64,000 nt of DNA, taken from CAZCFB01 sp964511535 (lineage in GTDB: Bacteria > Myxococcota_A > Polyangia > GCA-2747355 > CAZCFB01). Location of the stretch: positions 133,500 through 197,499 of the forward strand of contig CAZEFW010000001.1 of the NCBI GenBank assembly GCA_964511535.1, in the 5' to 3' direction. The notes below the pieces were generated by a model that worked only from the letters and a program-made list of their open reading frames with translations, was not told where the DNA came from and did no database searches. How positions within the stretch are numbered: the first letter of the stretch is position 1; each line of letters opens with the position of its first letter. A program made the translations under genes and the position numbers. Positions 1-9,690 of this stretch are shown in pieces.

Positions 1-64
1 GCACCGGCACCAGGAGCGCCGCCAGCGAGGCCAGGGGCGCGGAGGTCAGTCGCGGTGGGAGCAT
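1..64 (-). CDS. Start of a leftward gene cut by the window edge
   Basis: On the minus strand an ATG (62-64) opens 21 codons that run off the left edge, beginning MLPPRLTSAPLASLAALLVP. An Arg followed by Leu/Ala-rich residues suggests the front of a signal peptide or membrane anchor. It is divergent from the threonine synthase gene, with about 90 bases between the two starts. No clear ribosome binding site precedes the ATG, so the start and even the gene are uncertain. Confidence 0.4.
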   Translation of the reverse strand, partial: MLPPRLTSAPLASLAALLVPV

Positions 65-156
65 GGCCGTAACTATAGCATTCTGGCGGTGCCAGCCAGC
101 ACCGACTATTCTGGGCTGAATCGCGGCTTTCTCTGCCGTTTCAAGGAGTGCGCTCG

Positions 157-1419
157 ATGAACAATGTACTTGGGACTCGCTGCCTAGTGTGCGGAGATGA
201 GCGCGGCTTCGGCCTGGAGGCCACGGTCTGCCCGCTGTGCCACGGCAACCTGGATCTGGTGTACGACTACCCCTCGATCTGCGACCGGATGAACCGCGAG
301 GCGCTGGAGGGGAGGGGCCCGGAGAGCCTCTGGCGCTACGCCCCGCTGCTGCCCCTGTCGCCCGGGCTGGAGCCGCCCGCGCTGCAGCTGGGCTGGACGC
401 CGCTGGTGCCCGCGTGGTGGCTGGGGCGCCGGCTCGGGGTGGGGAACCTGCTGATCAAGGACGAGGGCCGAAACCCGAGCGGCTCCCTCAAGGACCGGGC
501 CAGCGCGGTGGTGCTCATGGGCGCCCTGGCCAGCGGCTCCCCCGCGGTGGTGGGCGCTTCCACCGGCAACGCCGGGTCTTCCATGGCCTGCCTGGCAGCC
601 TCGGCCGCGCTGCCCTGCTTCATCCTGGTGCCCGCCGACGCGCCCCAGGCCAAGCTGGCCCAGCTGCTGGCCTTCGGCGCCCAGCTCATCCCGGTGAGCG
701 GCACCTACGACCAGGCCTACGACCTGAGCCTGGAGCTGAGCCGCCGCACCGGCTGGTTCAGCCGCTCCACCGGCTTTTCGCCCCTGACCCGGGAGGGGAA
801 GAAGACCTGCGCCCTGGAGATCTGGGAGCAGCTGGGCTACCAGGCGCCCGACTGGGTGTTCGTCTCGGTGGGCGACGGCAACATCATCAGCGGCCTGCAC
901 AAGGGGTTCCGCGACCTCAAGGCGCTGGGCCTCATCGCGGAGCTGCCGCGGCTGTGCGCGGTTCAGAGCGCTGGCAGCGCCGCCGTGGCCAACGCGGTGG
1001 CCGCGATGAAGGACAGCGGCACCGACGACGCGACGACCATCCGGATCGAGGCGGTGCAGGCGGACACCTGCGCGGACAGCATCTCGGTGGATCTGCCCCG
1101 CGACGGGGTGGCGGCAGTGCGCGCGGTGTTGGAGTCGGGCGGCGCGGCCCTCACCGTCCAGGACGAGCAGATCCTGGCCTGCATCCCGCTGGTGGGATCC
1201 TCCACCGGCGTGTTCGGGGAGCCCGCGGGCGTGGCGCCCGTGGCGGGCCTGATGGCCGCGCGGGAGCAGGGGCTGGTGGGGGAAGACGACACCGTGGTCT
1301 GCGTGGTGACGGGCAGCGGGCTGAAGGACGTGCAGGGGGTGCTGCGCGCGGTGTCTCTGCCCGAGCCGGTCCCGCCGGTTATGGAGTCCCTGCTCGACCG
1401 GCTCGGGATAGACGGCTGA
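157..1419 (+). CDS. thrC: Threonine synthase (PLP-dependent)
   Basis: Threonine synthase converts O-phosphohomoserine to threonine, the last step of threonine synthesis, in the cytoplasm. The 420-aa protein starts with a CxxC...CxxC zinc-ribbon-like region (residues 9-28), then the fold-type-II PLP domain. PSGSLKDRA holds the likely Schiff-base Lys112, STGNAG follows, and a late GSGLKD motif sits where the family binds the pyridine ring or phosphate. I chose ATG 157 rather than GTG 148 because AAGGAG at 143-148 lies eight bases upstream of the ATG. Related PLP enzymes such as cysteate synthase share the fold, so the exact substrate is inferred. The next gene starts four bases after the stop. 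Confidence 0.88.
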   Translation: MNNVLGTRCLVCGDERGFGLEATVCPLCHGNLDLVYDYPSICDRMNREALEGRGPESLWRYAPLLPLSPGLEPPALQLGWTPLVPAWWLGRRLGVGNLLIKDEGRNPSGSLKDRASAVVLMGALASGSPAVVGASTGNAGSSMACLAASAALPCFILVPADAPQAKLAQLLAFGAQLIPVSGTYDQAYDLSLELSRRTGWFSRSTGFSPLTREGKKTCALEIWEQLGYQAPDWVFVSVGDGNIISGLHKGFRDLKALGLIAELPRLCAVQSAGSAAVANAVAAMKDSGTDDATTIRIEAVQADTCADSISVDLPRDGVAAVRAVLESGGAALTVQDEQILACIPLVGSSTGVFGEPAGVAPVAGLMAAREQGLVGEDDTVVCVVTGSGLKDVQGVLRAVSLPEPVPPVMESLLDRLGIDG

Positions 1420-1423
1420 GCGC

Positions 1424-2968
1424 GTGAGGTTGCCCGGCGCCACGGAGTGGCCCCGCGCCCTGGGCTGCTTGTTGGTGGGGCTGTGGTTCCTCAGGCGTCA
1501 GCCGGCGCCACCCCCATCGGCAGCCCCGCGCGCGCGCCGGCGCTGGGTGCCGCTGGCGGTCGCGGTCGCGGTGGTGGCGTGCCTCGCCGCCTGGCTCGTC
1601 GTGGCGCCCAGCAACCTGCGCCGCTCGGTGCATCTGTGGGACACCTACCACTATTACCTGGGCGCCAAGTACTTCCCGGAGCTCGGCCATGAGGGCCTCT
1701 ACGACTGCACCCTCGCCGCCGATCTCGAGGCAGGGCAGGGGGGCGACCTCGACCGGCGATACATCCGGGACCTGTCCACCAACCGGGCCGAGCCGGCGCG
1801 CCGGGCGCTGCCCCGCGCCGAGCGATGCAGGCAGCGCTTCACGCCGCAGCGATGGGCCCTGTTCGCCGGCGACGTGGCGCTGTTCCGCCGCCATATCCCT
1901 GGCGCGGGCTGGCACAACCTGCAGTACGACCACGGCTTCAACGCATCGCCGGTGTGGATCGCGGCTGCCCGCGTGCTGCTGCCCTCGGCGCCGGGCACCG
2001 CCCTGCAGCTGAGCCTGCTCGCGTCTCTCGACTTCCTGATCCTCGGCGCGCTCTGGCTGGTGGTGATCCGCTGCCTCGGCTGGCGGGCGGCGGCCGCCGC
2101 CGGCTGCTACTGGGCGTGCAACTTCCCCGGCCGCCCCTACTGGACCGGCGGGGCGTTCGTGCGGCAGCCCTGGCTGCTCTGCTCCGTCGGCGGCCTCTGC
2201 CTGCTGCACCAGGGCCACGCCCTGAGCGCCGGGGCCGCCCTGGGAGCTGCGGGCGCCCTGCGCGCCTTCCCGCTCGTGCTGCTGGTGGGGCCGAGCATGA
2301 ACATGGTTCGTCACATGGCCCTGCGCCGGTGGGAGGCGCCGGCGAGGCAGGGCGCGCGCCTGCTGGCCGGGGCCGCGCTCTCGGCGGCGCTGCTCGTGGG
2401 CGCATCGCTGCTCACCCCAGCCGGGCCTGGCGCCTGGTCCGGCTGGGCGCACAAGATCCAGCTGCACGCCGCCACCCCGACGACCAACACCATGGGCCTG
2501 CGCACGGTCATCGCCTACAGCCCGCGCACCCGCATGGTGCGCATGGCCGCGCCGGGCCGGCCAGACCCGCTGGGTCCGTGGCGCGCGGCGCGCCAGCAGA
2601 CTTACCAGAAGCGCCGACCGCTGCTCTGGCTGCTGACCGGGCTGTTCATCGTGCTGCTGGCGCGGGGGGTCCGGGGGCGACCTGCCTGGGAGGCGGCGAC
2701 CCTGAGCATCGGGCTGCTGCCCGTGGCCTTCAGCTCGTCCTGCTACTACCACTCCCTGCTGCTGGGATACGGGTTGCTGGCGCCCCATGCCCCCCTGGTC
2801 GCCGGCGGGCTGAACCTGCACGCCGCGGTGGGCTGGCTGGCGCCGTGGCTGCTGCGCTACATGGACGATCAGTACGCCGGCCTGTCCGCGCTGAGCGTCC
2901 TGTACGTGACCGGCGTGACGGCCTGGGCCGCGCTGAGACGGGGGCGGAGCCAGGGAGACCCTTCCTGA
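1424..2968 (+). CDS. Polytopic membrane protein, possibly GT-C-like
   Basis: A 514-aa protein starting with GTG four bases after thrC. It has roughly nine or ten hydrophobic segments and a large hydrophilic loop near residues 75-170 after the second one, containing HLWDTYHYYLGAKYFPELG. The pattern of a long first loop with acidic and aromatic residues followed by many helices resembles GT-C-type or DUF2029-like integral membrane glycosyltransferases, but no diagnostic catalytic motif is certain. The function is unknown. It is probably co-transcribed with thrC and perhaps the next gene. Confidence 0.75.
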   Translation: MRLPGATEWPRALGCLLVGLWFLRRQPAPPPSAAPRARRRWVPLAVAVAVVACLAAWLVVAPSNLRRSVHLWDTYHYYLGAKYFPELGHEGLYDCTLAADLEAGQGGDLDRRYIRDLSTNRAEPARRALPRAERCRQRFTPQRWALFAGDVALFRRHIPGAGWHNLQYDHGFNASPVWIAAARVLLPSAPGTALQLSLLASLDFLILGALWLVVIRCLGWRAAAAAGCYWACNFPGRPYWTGGAFVRQPWLLCSVGGLCLLHQGHALSAGAALGAAGALRAFPLVLLVGPSMNMVRHMALRRWEAPARQGARLLAGAALSAALLVGASLLTPAGPGAWSGWAHKIQLHAATPTTNTMGLRTVIAYSPRTRMVRMAAPGRPDPLGPWRAARQQTYQKRRPLLWLLTGLFIVLLARGVRGRPAWEAATLSIGLLPVAFSSSCYYHSLLLGYGLLAPHAPLVAGGLNLHAAVGWLAPWLLRYMDDQYAGLSALSVLYVTGVTAWAALRRGRSQGDPS

Positions 2969-2999
2969 GCTGGCGCTCCGTCGGTTACCATGGTTGACC

Positions 3000-3689
3000 A
3001 TGGTCCCTGACAACAGGCTCATCGCCCTGGCGGTGATCTCCTTCCTGCTGGCCAGCGCGCCCCTGCCGGGCGCCGCCCGGGGGAAGAAGCGCAAGCGCCG
3101 CGCTGCGCCCGCGCGAACCGAGGCTGCCCCGGACCGCCTGGCCGCCACGGTTCAGCAGCTCAAGCGCATCTCCAAGCCACGGGAGCTGTGGCAGGCCGTG
3201 GCCGCCCTGGCCGGCACCAGCGAGAAGCTCCACGACTTCACGGACGACAGCGGCGAGGGAACGCTGGTGGCGCCCAGGCACCTGCGCCGCGCCGAGCTGC
3301 GGCGGGCCAACCTGGACCGGGACCGCGGCAAGGAGTCGGTCACCTTGCTGGAGTTCCATCAGCCCACCAAGCGACCGGACAGCCCGATGCTCTACATCGT
3401 CCTCGTCCACGACGACCCCAGGTCCGGCGCGGAGCTGCTCGAGCGGTATTTCTACCGGCACACCCACTGCACCCACGCCGAGACCAGCGGCCTCGCGCTG
3501 CGCTTCAAGCGCGCCCGGCGGCGGCGCAAGGAGCTGCGCCTGGTGCACTCGGTCATCGTTGACTGCGGGGTGACCGTGGGGGGCCACGAGCGAGTGGACC
3601 GCCTGATCCGTCGACGGGAGAAGCTCAAGCTGAAGCGCGGAAAGGTGGTCAAACGCTGGGAGATCAACCGCGCCCTCTTGGCCGAATGA
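3000..3689 (+). CDS. Basic secreted protein of unknown function
   Basis: A 229-aa protein with an N-terminal hydrophobic segment (NRLIALAVISFLLASAPLPG) typical of a signal peptide, followed by a very basic stretch (GKKRKRRAAPAR). The rest is Arg/Lys rich with scattered Cys/His (RHTHCTHAE near residue 155) and no family I recognise. ATG 3000 is preferred over the in-frame TTG 2994; another ATG at 2990 is out of frame and stops at once. It converges on the acyl-CoA ligase gene with nine bases between the stops. Confidence 0.65.
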   Translation: MVPDNRLIALAVISFLLASAPLPGAARGKKRKRRAAPARTEAAPDRLAATVQQLKRISKPRELWQAVAALAGTSEKLHDFTDDSGEGTLVAPRHLRRAELRRANLDRDRGKESVTLLEFHQPTKRPDSPMLYIVLVHDDPRSGAELLERYFYRHTHCTHAETSGLALRFKRARRRRKELRLVHSVIVDCGVTVGGHERVDRLIRRREKLKLKRGKVVKRWEINRALLAE

Positions 3690-3698
3690 GCCCCCCCG

Positions 3699-5459
3699 TC
3701 AGGGCGCGCCGTAGCGCTCCCGGATGGTCCCGCGCAGCACCTTGCCCACCGGGCTGAGGGGCAGCGCCTCGACGAAGACCACCTCCCGCGGGGCCTTGTA
3801 GCCGGCCAGCCGCTCCTTGACAAACGCGATGAGCTCGGCCGCCTCGGCGGACATGCCCTCCCTGGGCTGCACAACCGCCCGGATGCGCTGGCCCCACTCC
3901 GGATCCTCCACGCCGATGACGCAGGCCGCCTCCACCGCAGGGTGCTCCTGCAGCGCCTCCTCCACCTCCAGCGGGAAGACCTTCTCTCCGCCGGTGTTGA
4001 TGCACTCCCGCTTGCGGTCCACCACGCGGATCTCGCCGTCCTCGTCGAGGTAGCCCAGGTCGCCGCTGCGGAACCAGCCGTCCGACATGGCCTCGGAGGT
4101 GCCGCCCTCGTCCTGGTAGTAGCCCTGCATCATGGTGTCAGACCGGTACAGGATCTCGCCCACCTCGCCGGGGGGCAGCGCGTTGCCCGCCTCGTCCTGC
4201 ACGCGCACCTGCACGATGGGCGCGCCCACCGAGCGCTCCTTGAGCGTCTCCGGCCCGGCGTCCATGCGGAAGGCGGTGACCGGGGTCATCTCGGTCTGGC
4301 CGAACATGTCCATGATCAGCGCCCCCGGGAAGCCGTCGAAGATGCGCCGCTTCAGGTCCACGGGGCAGACGCCGGCGCCGCTGATGCAGACTCGCACCGA
4401 CGACAGATCACGCCCGCGCGCGTCAGGGTGGCGCACCAGCTTCTTCCAGCCGGTGGGCACGTTGGCCATGAGGAACGGCCGCTCCCGCTCGATCTCCGCC
4501 AGCACCAGGGCTGGATCGAAGCGCTCCGCCGGGGGCAGGATGAACCGCAGGTTGCCGGTCATGGCGCCCATCATCAGCAGCATGTACGACGCGCTGTGGA
4601 AGAAGGGCAGCGACGGCACCATGTACCCCATCGGCTCGGACTTGAGCATCCTGGACAGCCGGGGGTCTGACAGGAAGCGACGCAGCCCCGCCCGCAGGCT
4701 GCCCACCGCGCCGGGGCGGCTGGCCAGCCATCGCGCCGGGCCGCTCTGGATCAGCGGCGCCATGACGCCCATGAACGGAAGCTTCAGCGGCGAAACCTCC
4801 GCCAGGCGCGCCAGGCGATCAGCGCTCATGTCGAGCTGCACCCCCCGGGTCAACATGCCGGCCAGCATGTTGGCGAACATCTCCACGTGGGCGCCGTAGG
4901 AGAGCATCACCCCCTTTGGGAAGCCGGTGGTGCCGCCGGTGTAGATGATGGCCGCCGTGTCCTCCGGGGCGGTGGCCACGCCGGGGTCGTCCGGCTGCTC
5001 CGACTCCAGCAGCTCGTCATAGTGCAGCGCGTCCGCCAGGTCGCCAGGCCCGCGGCGCATGAAGGTCCGCCCGTCCCTGGCCGCGCCATCCTCGGCGGCC
5101 TGCTCCACGGCCGCGCCCGACAAGCCGTCGTAGATCACCACCCGCGCCTCGCTGTGGGACAGCTGCCGTTTCACCTCTGCCGCGGTGAAGCGGTAGTTCA
5201 GCGGCACCGGGATCCCGCCGGCGATCTGCACGGCATAGTTGGTCTCCACGAAGCCCGGATCGTTGTGGAACATGAAGGTGACCCGGTCGCCAGGTTCCAC
5301 CCCCAGGCGCACCAGCGCGTTGGCCAGCCGGAGCGACCGCTGGGCCAGCTCGCCCCAGGTGACCCGGCGCTCGCCGAAGGTCACCGCCTCCTTGTCAGGG
5401 CACCGGGTGGCGCTGGCCCGCAGGTAGGCGGCCATGATGTTGGGTGAAATGGGGGCCAT
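3699..5459 (-). CDS. Acyl-CoA synthetase / AMP-forming ligase
   Basis: A 586-aa ANL-superfamily ligase, expected to activate a carboxylic acid (probably a fatty acid) with ATP and CoA. Visible motifs in order are the phosphate loop IIYTGGTTGFPKGVML, the GQTEMTP adenine-binding motif, the hinge region with RSGDLGYLDEDG and VDRKRE, GGEKVFPLEVEE, and a C-terminal GKVLR lysine motif. The ATG at 5457-5459 has a strong GGGGAGGTAA binding site just upstream. It starts four bases after the stop of the HEAT-repeat gene, so the two are probably co-transcribed. The chain length of the substrate cannot be read from the sequence. Confidence 0.9.
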   Translation of the reverse strand: MAPISPNIMAAYLRASATRCPDKEAVTFGERRVTWGELAQRSLRLANALVRLGVEPGDRVTFMFHNDPGFVETNYAVQIAGGIPVPLNYRFTAAEVKRQLSHSEARVVIYDGLSGAAVEQAAEDGAARDGRTFMRRGPGDLADALHYDELLESEQPDDPGVATAPEDTAAIIYTGGTTGFPKGVMLSYGAHVEMFANMLAGMLTRGVQLDMSADRLARLAEVSPLKLPFMGVMAPLIQSGPARWLASRPGAVGSLRAGLRRFLSDPRLSRMLKSEPMGYMVPSLPFFHSASYMLLMMGAMTGNLRFILPPAERFDPALVLAEIERERPFLMANVPTGWKKLVRHPDARGRDLSSVRVCISGAGVCPVDLKRRIFDGFPGALIMDMFGQTEMTPVTAFRMDAGPETLKERSVGAPIVQVRVQDEAGNALPPGEVGEILYRSDTMMQGYYQDEGGTSEAMSDGWFRSGDLGYLDEDGEIRVVDRKRECINTGGEKVFPLEVEEALQEHPAVEAACVIGVEDPEWGQRIRAVVQPREGMSAEAAELIAFVKERLAGYKAPREVVFVEALPLSPVGKVLRGTIRERYGAP

Positions 5460-5463
5460 CGGG

Positions 5464-7983
5464 TTACCTCCCCTTTTTTTTCTTCGCTCGCCAGCCGCAG
5501 CGGGCCAGGCTGTTGCGCGCCGCCTGCATCACCTTGGCCGGCGCGTCCTTGGTCGTCTGCTCCAGGGTCTTGCGCGTGGACGGGTGGCACACCTTGCCCA
5601 GGGCCAGGGCGGCAGCCAGGCGCACGGTGGGGATCGGCTCCAGGGCGAGGGCATCCGCCAGGGCAGCGGCGGCCTGCTCGCCGCCGAGGTTGGCCAGCGC
5701 CCCGGCCGCTGCCACGGCCACCTGCTCGTCGGACTCGTAGCGAGCCGCCCCGCGACGCAGGCGGTCCATCAGCGAGACCAGCGCCGCCGCGTGGGCAAGG
5801 GCCAGCTTGCGGTCCAGCAACGAAAGCGCGGTGGTCCTCATGGCCACCCTCCAGCGTCGGTCACCCGCCATGGCGAGCATGAACGGGCCCAGGCCGCGCG
5901 GGCGGCACCGGACCAGGCTCTCCAGGGCGCGGCGGTCCACGGCGTAGGACCGGGGGCCGTGGCGCACGGTCTCGTGCAGCGCCTTGACCCCTCTCTTCGT
6001 GCAGTGCGCACCCAGGGCGTCGGCCAGAGCGCCGAGCACGATGCCCCACCGCTCGCCGGTCACTGCTGCAGCCAGCGCCGCCTCGCCCGCCGCGTCCAGG
6101 GGCCGCGGCTTCAGGTTCAGGGCGGCCGCGGCGCGCACCCGCGGGTGCGCATCCTTGAGCGTGGAGAGCAGGGCGGCGGTGGCGCGCGGGGACGAGGCGC
6201 GACGCAGCCAGTGCACTGCCTGCAGGCGCAGCATGGCGTCCTCCAGGTTCAGGGCGGCCAGCAGCAGGTCGAGTTGCCCCTCGGCGTCCACGCGCCCCAG
6301 GGCGGCGAGCAGCCGGTAGCGCACCTCGAACTGCTGCTCGCCGGTCCACATGGCGGCCAGGCCGGCGGACAGCTCCGCGCGCACTGACGCGCCTCCCTGG
6401 ATCAAGCCCGCTGCCAGCACCAGGTCGGCGCGCCGGCTCGTCCCGGTCGCCTCCCGGGCGGCCGCCAGCACCGCCCGCGCGTCGTCGGCTTGCCGGAGCA
6501 ACATCAGGCCCTGGACCACCGCCTGGCGCGCGGCCAGCTCGCCGCTGCCCGCCAGCTCGATCAGGGTTGTCCGCGCGCGCGCGCCCCCCAGCTTGCCCAG
6601 CAGCAGGGCAACCTGCGCCACCAGCTCCGAGGCGGCCCCCGTGGCGGCGAGCAGCGGGATCACCGCCCGCACCGTGTCCTCGCCGCCGCGCTCCAGCGCG
6701 TCCAGGGCGAGCCGGCGGCCGGCGGCCGAGAGCCGGGGCAGCAATGACGCAAGCGGCGCCAGGGCCGCTGGTGAGGTGGAGGCTATGAGCGCGGCGGCCA
6801 GCCGCTCGCGCAGCGCGGCGTCAGCGTCGGGCAGGGCGGCGGTGACCAGCTTCACCCCGGCGCCGCCCATGCGGGCCAGGGCGGCGGTGGCTGCCCGCCG
6901 CCGCCGGTCGTCAGCGGCCGCGAGGTCAGCCAGCAGGCGCGCTCCGCCCTTGCCGAACTCCACCTCGGTGAACAGCGCGATCTCGGCGATGGCCGTGCGC
7001 CCGCCGCTGCCGCCGCGGGCATCGCTGCCGGGGTACACCTCGTCCAGGACCAGGGCCGCGCAGCGCGTCGGCGTCGGCCGGGGCAGCATGACCCAGTACG
7101 GCTCCCTCATGTCCCCCGCATCTTTCAGCGGGTCCCCGGGGAAGACCACCCGGTAGCGGACATCCCCCGACAGCACCAGCACCGCGCTCCGCAGCCGGTT
7201 GGCTCGCCGGAAGCTCTTCCGGTCCTTCACATCGCCGGGGATGATGCGCACCGCCTTTAGCCCGTAGAGCGAGTCCTGCGCCCTGGCGATGAGGACCTCG
7301 CCCCTGCCATCGCCCCCCAGGGCCTCGGACCACGCGGTGGACGCATCGCCGTCTCCGGCGCGTGAAGGCGGCGCGAGCCCCGTGGCGGCACCGCCGTCGC
7401 CCGCGTGGGTGGAGGCGAAGACGAGCCGGAAGCTGTTCATCGGGGCGTCGGGCGTGGCCCCCGGGGCTCGCCGCCGCGCGTGGATCACCGGCATGTCTTT
7501 GCCGAGGCGTGGCCGCGCCGACACCGGCCGAAACTTGCCCTGCTTGAAGTCGTAGCGGCGAGGGAACAGGTAGAGCCGCTGCCCGTCGCACCCCACCGCC
7601 GCGTCGAGGCCCTCGTACAGGATGACCCCGGCCTTGCTCACCGAGAGGTGCTGGCTCCACTCGCCGTCTCTGCCCTGGGGACCGGTGGCGCCGGCGAAGA
7701 CCGGCTTCTGGCCCGGCGCGGCCGACACGAGCAACTCGGCGGAGCGTGCCCCTGCGCCGCGCACCACCACATGGATCAGCCCCCTGCCGCCTGACTGCCT
7801 GAGCGTGGCGCTGACCTTCCACGGCCGCGGGGGCGGCGGGACGCGCCCCAACAGCTGCCCCCCACGCAGGACCTTGCCGTCGGCCTCGACCTTTACCCCG
7901 AGGTTCGGCGACGCCGTGGTCCGGCCAAAGGCGGGCAGGGCCGCGAGGGTCAGCAACAAATAAAGGAACCAGCGCATGACCAT
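5464..7983 (-). CDS. Secreted HEAT-repeat protein
   Basis: An 839-aa protein with an N-terminal signal peptide (RWFLYLLLTLAALPAFG), a unique beta-rich region to about residue 350, then a long alpha-helical part of repeated Ala/Leu-rich units of about 35 residues, typical of HEAT or PBS-lyase-like repeats (for example AHPRVRAAAALNLKP and PTVRLAAALALGKV). HEAT solenoids are scaffolds for protein binding. Export suggests a periplasmic or envelope role. Two in-frame ATGs (7981-7983, 7975-7977) compete as the start. It lies directly upstream of the acyl-CoA ligase gene and diverges from the recombinase gene. Confidence 0.8.
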   Translation of the reverse strand: MVMRWFLYLLLTLAALPAFGRTTASPNLGVKVEADGKVLRGGQLLGRVPPPPRPWKVSATLRQSGGRGLIHVVVRGAGARSAELLVSAAPGQKPVFAGATGPQGRDGEWSQHLSVSKAGVILYEGLDAAVGCDGQRLYLFPRRYDFKQGKFRPVSARPRLGKDMPVIHARRRAPGATPDAPMNSFRLVFASTHAGDGGAATGLAPPSRAGDGDASTAWSEALGGDGRGEVLIARAQDSLYGLKAVRIIPGDVKDRKSFRRANRLRSAVLVLSGDVRYRVVFPGDPLKDAGDMREPYWVMLPRPTPTRCAALVLDEVYPGSDARGGSGGRTAIAEIALFTEVEFGKGGARLLADLAAADDRRRRAATAALARMGGAGVKLVTAALPDADAALRERLAAALIASTSPAALAPLASLLPRLSAAGRRLALDALERGGEDTVRAVIPLLAATGAASELVAQVALLLGKLGGARARTTLIELAGSGELAARQAVVQGLMLLRQADDARAVLAAAREATGTSRRADLVLAAGLIQGGASVRAELSAGLAAMWTGEQQFEVRYRLLAALGRVDAEGQLDLLLAALNLEDAMLRLQAVHWLRRASSPRATAALLSTLKDAHPRVRAAAALNLKPRPLDAAGEAALAAAVTGERWGIVLGALADALGAHCTKRGVKALHETVRHGPRSYAVDRRALESLVRCRPRGLGPFMLAMAGDRRWRVAMRTTALSLLDRKLALAHAAALVSLMDRLRRGAARYESDEQVAVAAAGALANLGGEQAAAALADALALEPIPTVRLAAALALGKVCHPSTRKTLEQTTKDAPAKVMQAARNSLARCGWRAKKKKGR

Positions 7984-8042
7984 AGATACTACCGATCCCG
8001 CGCAAAATTGCCCGCCCCGATGCGCGGCGGTACCGTTGAGGC

Positions 8043-8996
8043 ATGCAGGACCTGGTGGACGACTTCCTCGACAGCATCCAGCACGAGCGCCGCGGCTCGC
8101 TCCACACGGTGCGTGCCTACGGCCGCGACCTGGAGCAGGTGCTCACCTTCGCCCGGTCCAGGCTGGGCCGGGAGCCGGAGGTCGCCGACCTGGATCCGGA
8201 TCTGGCCCGCGGGTTCATCGCCGCCCGCTTCGGCGACAACAGCCCCACCACCATCGCCCGCAAGCTGAGCGCCCTGCGCAGCTTCGGCGACTTCCTGGTG
8301 CGCCGGGGCCTGCGCGAGGACAACCCGATCAAGCTGGTGGCCATGCCCAAGCGCCCGCAGCCTCTGCCGCGGTTCCTCAGCGTGGACGAGGCCTTCGCCC
8401 TGGTGCAGGCCCCTGACGAGAGCACGCCGGCCGGACTCCGGGACCGGGCCATCCTGGAGCTGCTCTACGCCTCGGGGTTGCGTGTCTCGGAGCTCTGCGC
8501 CCTCGACCAGGCAGACCTGGAGTTGTCCCAGGGCACCCTGCGCGTGCGCCACGGCAAGGGGGACAGGGAGCGCATCGTGCCTGTGGGATCCCGGGCCGTC
8601 GAGGCGGTGGAGGCCTACCTCGAGGTGCGCCCCGCCATGAAGAACCCCCGCACGGACGCACAGGATCCCGCGGCGCTGTTCCTCAACCTGCGCGGGGGCA
8701 GGCTCACCACCCGCTCGGTGGCCCGCATCGTGGACCGCTACTGCACAGAGGCGGGCACCCGCGCGCCGGCCTCGCCCCACGCCCTGCGCCACAGCTGCGC
8801 GACCCACCTGCTCGACGGCGGCGCCGATCTGCGCGCGATCCAGGAGGTGCTGGGCCACGCCAGCCTGAGCACCACCCAGCGGTACACGCACGTGAGCATC
8901 GATCACCTGATGAAGGTGTACGACGAGGCGCACCCGCACGCGCGCGACGCGCGCGAAACAAAAAACAAGGAACAAAAAATGGAGAATAAAAAATGA
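8043..8996 (+). CDS. xerC: XerC/XerD-type tyrosine recombinase
   Basis: A 317-aa site-specific recombinase, likely resolving chromosome dimers at dif. It has an N-terminal SAM-like DNA-binding domain (residues 1-90) and a catalytic domain with all expected residues: Arg147 (GLRVSEL), Lys172 (HGKGDR), His246 and Arg249 (HALRH), His272 (LGHAS) and nucleophile Tyr281 (RYTHV). Normal XerC length ends near residue 300. The extra basic tail ETKNKEQKMENKK is encoded by an AT-rich heptamer array rather than by normal coding sequence. It lies upstream of hslVU. XerC versus XerD cannot be decided from the sequence alone. Confidence 0.9.
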   Translation: MQDLVDDFLDSIQHERRGSLHTVRAYGRDLEQVLTFARSRLGREPEVADLDPDLARGFIAARFGDNSPTTIARKLSALRSFGDFLVRRGLREDNPIKLVAMPKRPQPLPRFLSVDEAFALVQAPDESTPAGLRDRAILELLYASGLRVSELCALDQADLELSQGTLRVRHGKGDRERIVPVGSRAVEAVEAYLEVRPAMKNPRTDAQDPAALFLNLRGGRLTTRSVARIVDRYCTEAGTRAPASPHALRHSCATHLLDGGADLRAIQEVLGHASLSTTQRYTHVSIDHLMKVYDEAHPHARDARETKNKEQKMENKK

Positions 8997-9060
8997 GCTA
9001 GCCATGCTCCCGGCCAATTCATTTTGAATTTCTTGTTTTTTGTTCCTAATTTTTTGTTCA
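8956..9060. repeat. Inverted pair of RAAYRRR heptamer arrays
   Basis: Two AT-rich arrays in GC-rich DNA. 8956-8997 is six 7-bp units (AAACAAA, AAACAAG, GAACAAA and so on) and encodes the end of XerC. 9019-9060 is six units in the opposite orientation (TCATTTT, TTGTTCC, TTGTTCA types). They are separated by 21 bp and could form an imperfect hairpin between xerC and hslV. The same unit family flanks the 45.2-45.5 kb island. Confidence 0.75.
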
Positions 9061-9132
9061 GGCCTTTTTGTTTGGGTTGACCAACCACACTCCGTCCTTA
9101 CCTTGGTCCCTCCAATAACCCACGAGGGATCC

Positions 9133-9686
<554 letters not shown>

Positions 9687-9690
<4 letters not shown>

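Noticed and set aside
8043..8996. Tyrosine recombinase as the integrase of a mobile element
   Set aside because: Size and motifs fit housekeeping XerC, the next genes are hslVU, and there is no att-like tRNA or phage gene nearby.
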